From: Acidobacteriaceae bacterium
GTDB lineage: Bacteria; Acidobacteriota; Terriglobia; Bryobacterales; Bryobacteraceae
Assembly: GCA_019246575.1 (NCBI GenBank)
Contig: JAFAQG010000303.1
Location: forward strand, 1 to 6,719
Reading direction: 5' to 3'
Length of the DNA: 6,719 nucleotides
Shown: piece by piece, positions 6,256-6,719 of the stretch
Layout of the letters: every line of letters begins with the position of its first letter
Numbering within the stretch: position 1 is the first letter of the stretch
Made by a program: the position numbers and the translations under genes
The notes under the pieces: model-generated
Told to the model about the DNA's origin: nothing
Databases searched by the model: none
Seen by the model: only the letters and a program-made list of their open reading frames with translations

Positions 6256-6719
6256 TCACGTGTGGGAGGCTCAGGGAACGAGCTGCCCACCCGCAGGTAG
6301 CGAACGCTTGTATCCAGCTCACAACAAGGCTGAGGCGCCAAGAGTTTCTTACGCCAAGCGACCAGCAGCAAGGCCCCTGAGGACAGCCAGATCACGGCCC
6401 CGATTTGGATGGCGGCGCTTAGCCCCATGCTGTTCTTCAGGGCCCCGGCCGCAACCGCAGTCGCGCCGCCCATAAAATTGCCGACGAAGTTGAAGATTCC
6501 GTAGCCGGTGGCTCGAACGTTCTGAGGCGCGATTTGGCAAAGCAGCGGCATAATGTTGCAATCGTAAAAGCCACGGCCAAGGCCAAATGCAATCAGGCCG
6601 GCGATTAAGACCCCCAACGATGGCGTTCGCGCGGCCATCAAGAGGAAGGGGCCAGAGGCGAGAAATGCGAACGCCTGGGTCAACAGACGCGCACTCGGAT
6701 TTCGCGTGCTCCAACCATC
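6252..6719 (-). CDS. Major facilitator superfamily (MFS) transporter, C-terminal part (5' end outside window)
   Basis: These are the last 155 residues of an inner-membrane secondary transporter; the family is about 400-430 residues, so the first two thirds lie beyond the right edge. The visible part opens with DGWSTRNPSAR, which resembles the charged motif-A repeat in the loop between helices 8 and 9. Four hydrophobic segments follow at about 12-30, 34-55, 72-95 and 102-123, fitting helices 9-12. FGLGRGFYDCNIMPLLCQI and VRATGYGIFNFVG resemble a group of MFS carriers that I associate with sugar or sugar-acid uptake in Acidobacteria and Bacteroidetes; the substrate is not determined. A hydrophilic tail of about 32 residues with a Cys-Cys pair follows helix 12. 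A Leu (TTG) codon at 6683 is not the real start, because the frame is open to the edge. The receptor promoter overlaps the stop. Confidence 0.88.
   Translation of the reverse strand, partial: DGWSTRNPSARLLTQAFAFLASGPFLLMAARTPSLGVLIAGLIAFGLGRGFYDCNIMPLLCQIAPQNVRATGYGIFNFVGNFMGGATAVAAGALKNSMGLSAAIQIGAVIWLSSGALLLVAWRKKLLAPQPCCELDTSVRYLRVGSSFPEPPTRD

Noticed and set aside
6257..6262. CACGTG palindrome near the end of the MFS gene
   Set aside because: It is a six-base palindrome inside coding sequence, upstream of the -35 box and without further symmetry; chance is sufficient.

Overview
The window looks like a piece of an Acidobacteriota genome (inference). The main reason is the long minus-strand outer-membrane receptor. 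It has a carboxypeptidase-regulatory-like N-terminal domain, a plug with VDAIQEF and VTKSGTN, and a C-terminus ending PRQIQLGLKILF. This Oar-like TonB-dependent receptor type is strongly expanded in that phylum, for example in Solibacter-like and Terriglobia genomes. No rRNA, tRNA, CRISPR array, insertion sequence or integrase is visible.

Left half, 1-2986, plus strand: a tightly packed catabolic-looking operon. In order it holds the C-terminal part of a short-chain dehydrogenase/reductase (SDR), a zinc-dependent AstE/AspA-family deacylase carrying HGDEYEG, an Ldh_2-family (malate/L-lactate dehydrogenase superfamily) NAD(P)-dependent oxidoreductase, a Rid-family (YjgF/UK114) protein, and the first ~23 codons of an aldo/keto reductase (AKR). 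All four junctions are stop/start overlaps (one TAATG, three ATGA), so the genes are probably co-transcribed and translationally coupled. The AKR stops being recognisable near 2911 and its frame closes at 2986. The operon therefore ends in a gene that has lost about 90% of its length, and a convergent receptor gene now lies directly against the break. The combination of deacylase, imine/ketoacid reductase, imine deaminase-like protein and two carbonyl reductases suggests breakdown of an N-acylated amino acid-like or similar nitrogen-containing compound. The substrate cannot be read from the sequence.

Right half, 2969-6719, minus strand: the receptor gene (1056 residues from the preferred start at 6139) follows the C-terminal third of a major facilitator superfamily (MFS) transporter that runs off the right edge. 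The 112 bases between them hold a near-consensus sigma70-type promoter (TTGACA, 17-base spacer, TATAGT). Its -35 box overlaps the MFS stop codon. Two short palindromes, one over the -10 box and one just past the expected transcription start, make regulated expression plausible. The receptor would move a substrate across the outer membrane, and the MFS protein could carry the same or a related compound across the inner membrane.

The most notable observations are the truncated AKR at the convergent junction, which was too short to be found by ordinary gene length cut-offs, the enzyme combination in the coupled operon, and the well-formed promoter with palindromes upstream of the receptor. No wholly new system is evident.
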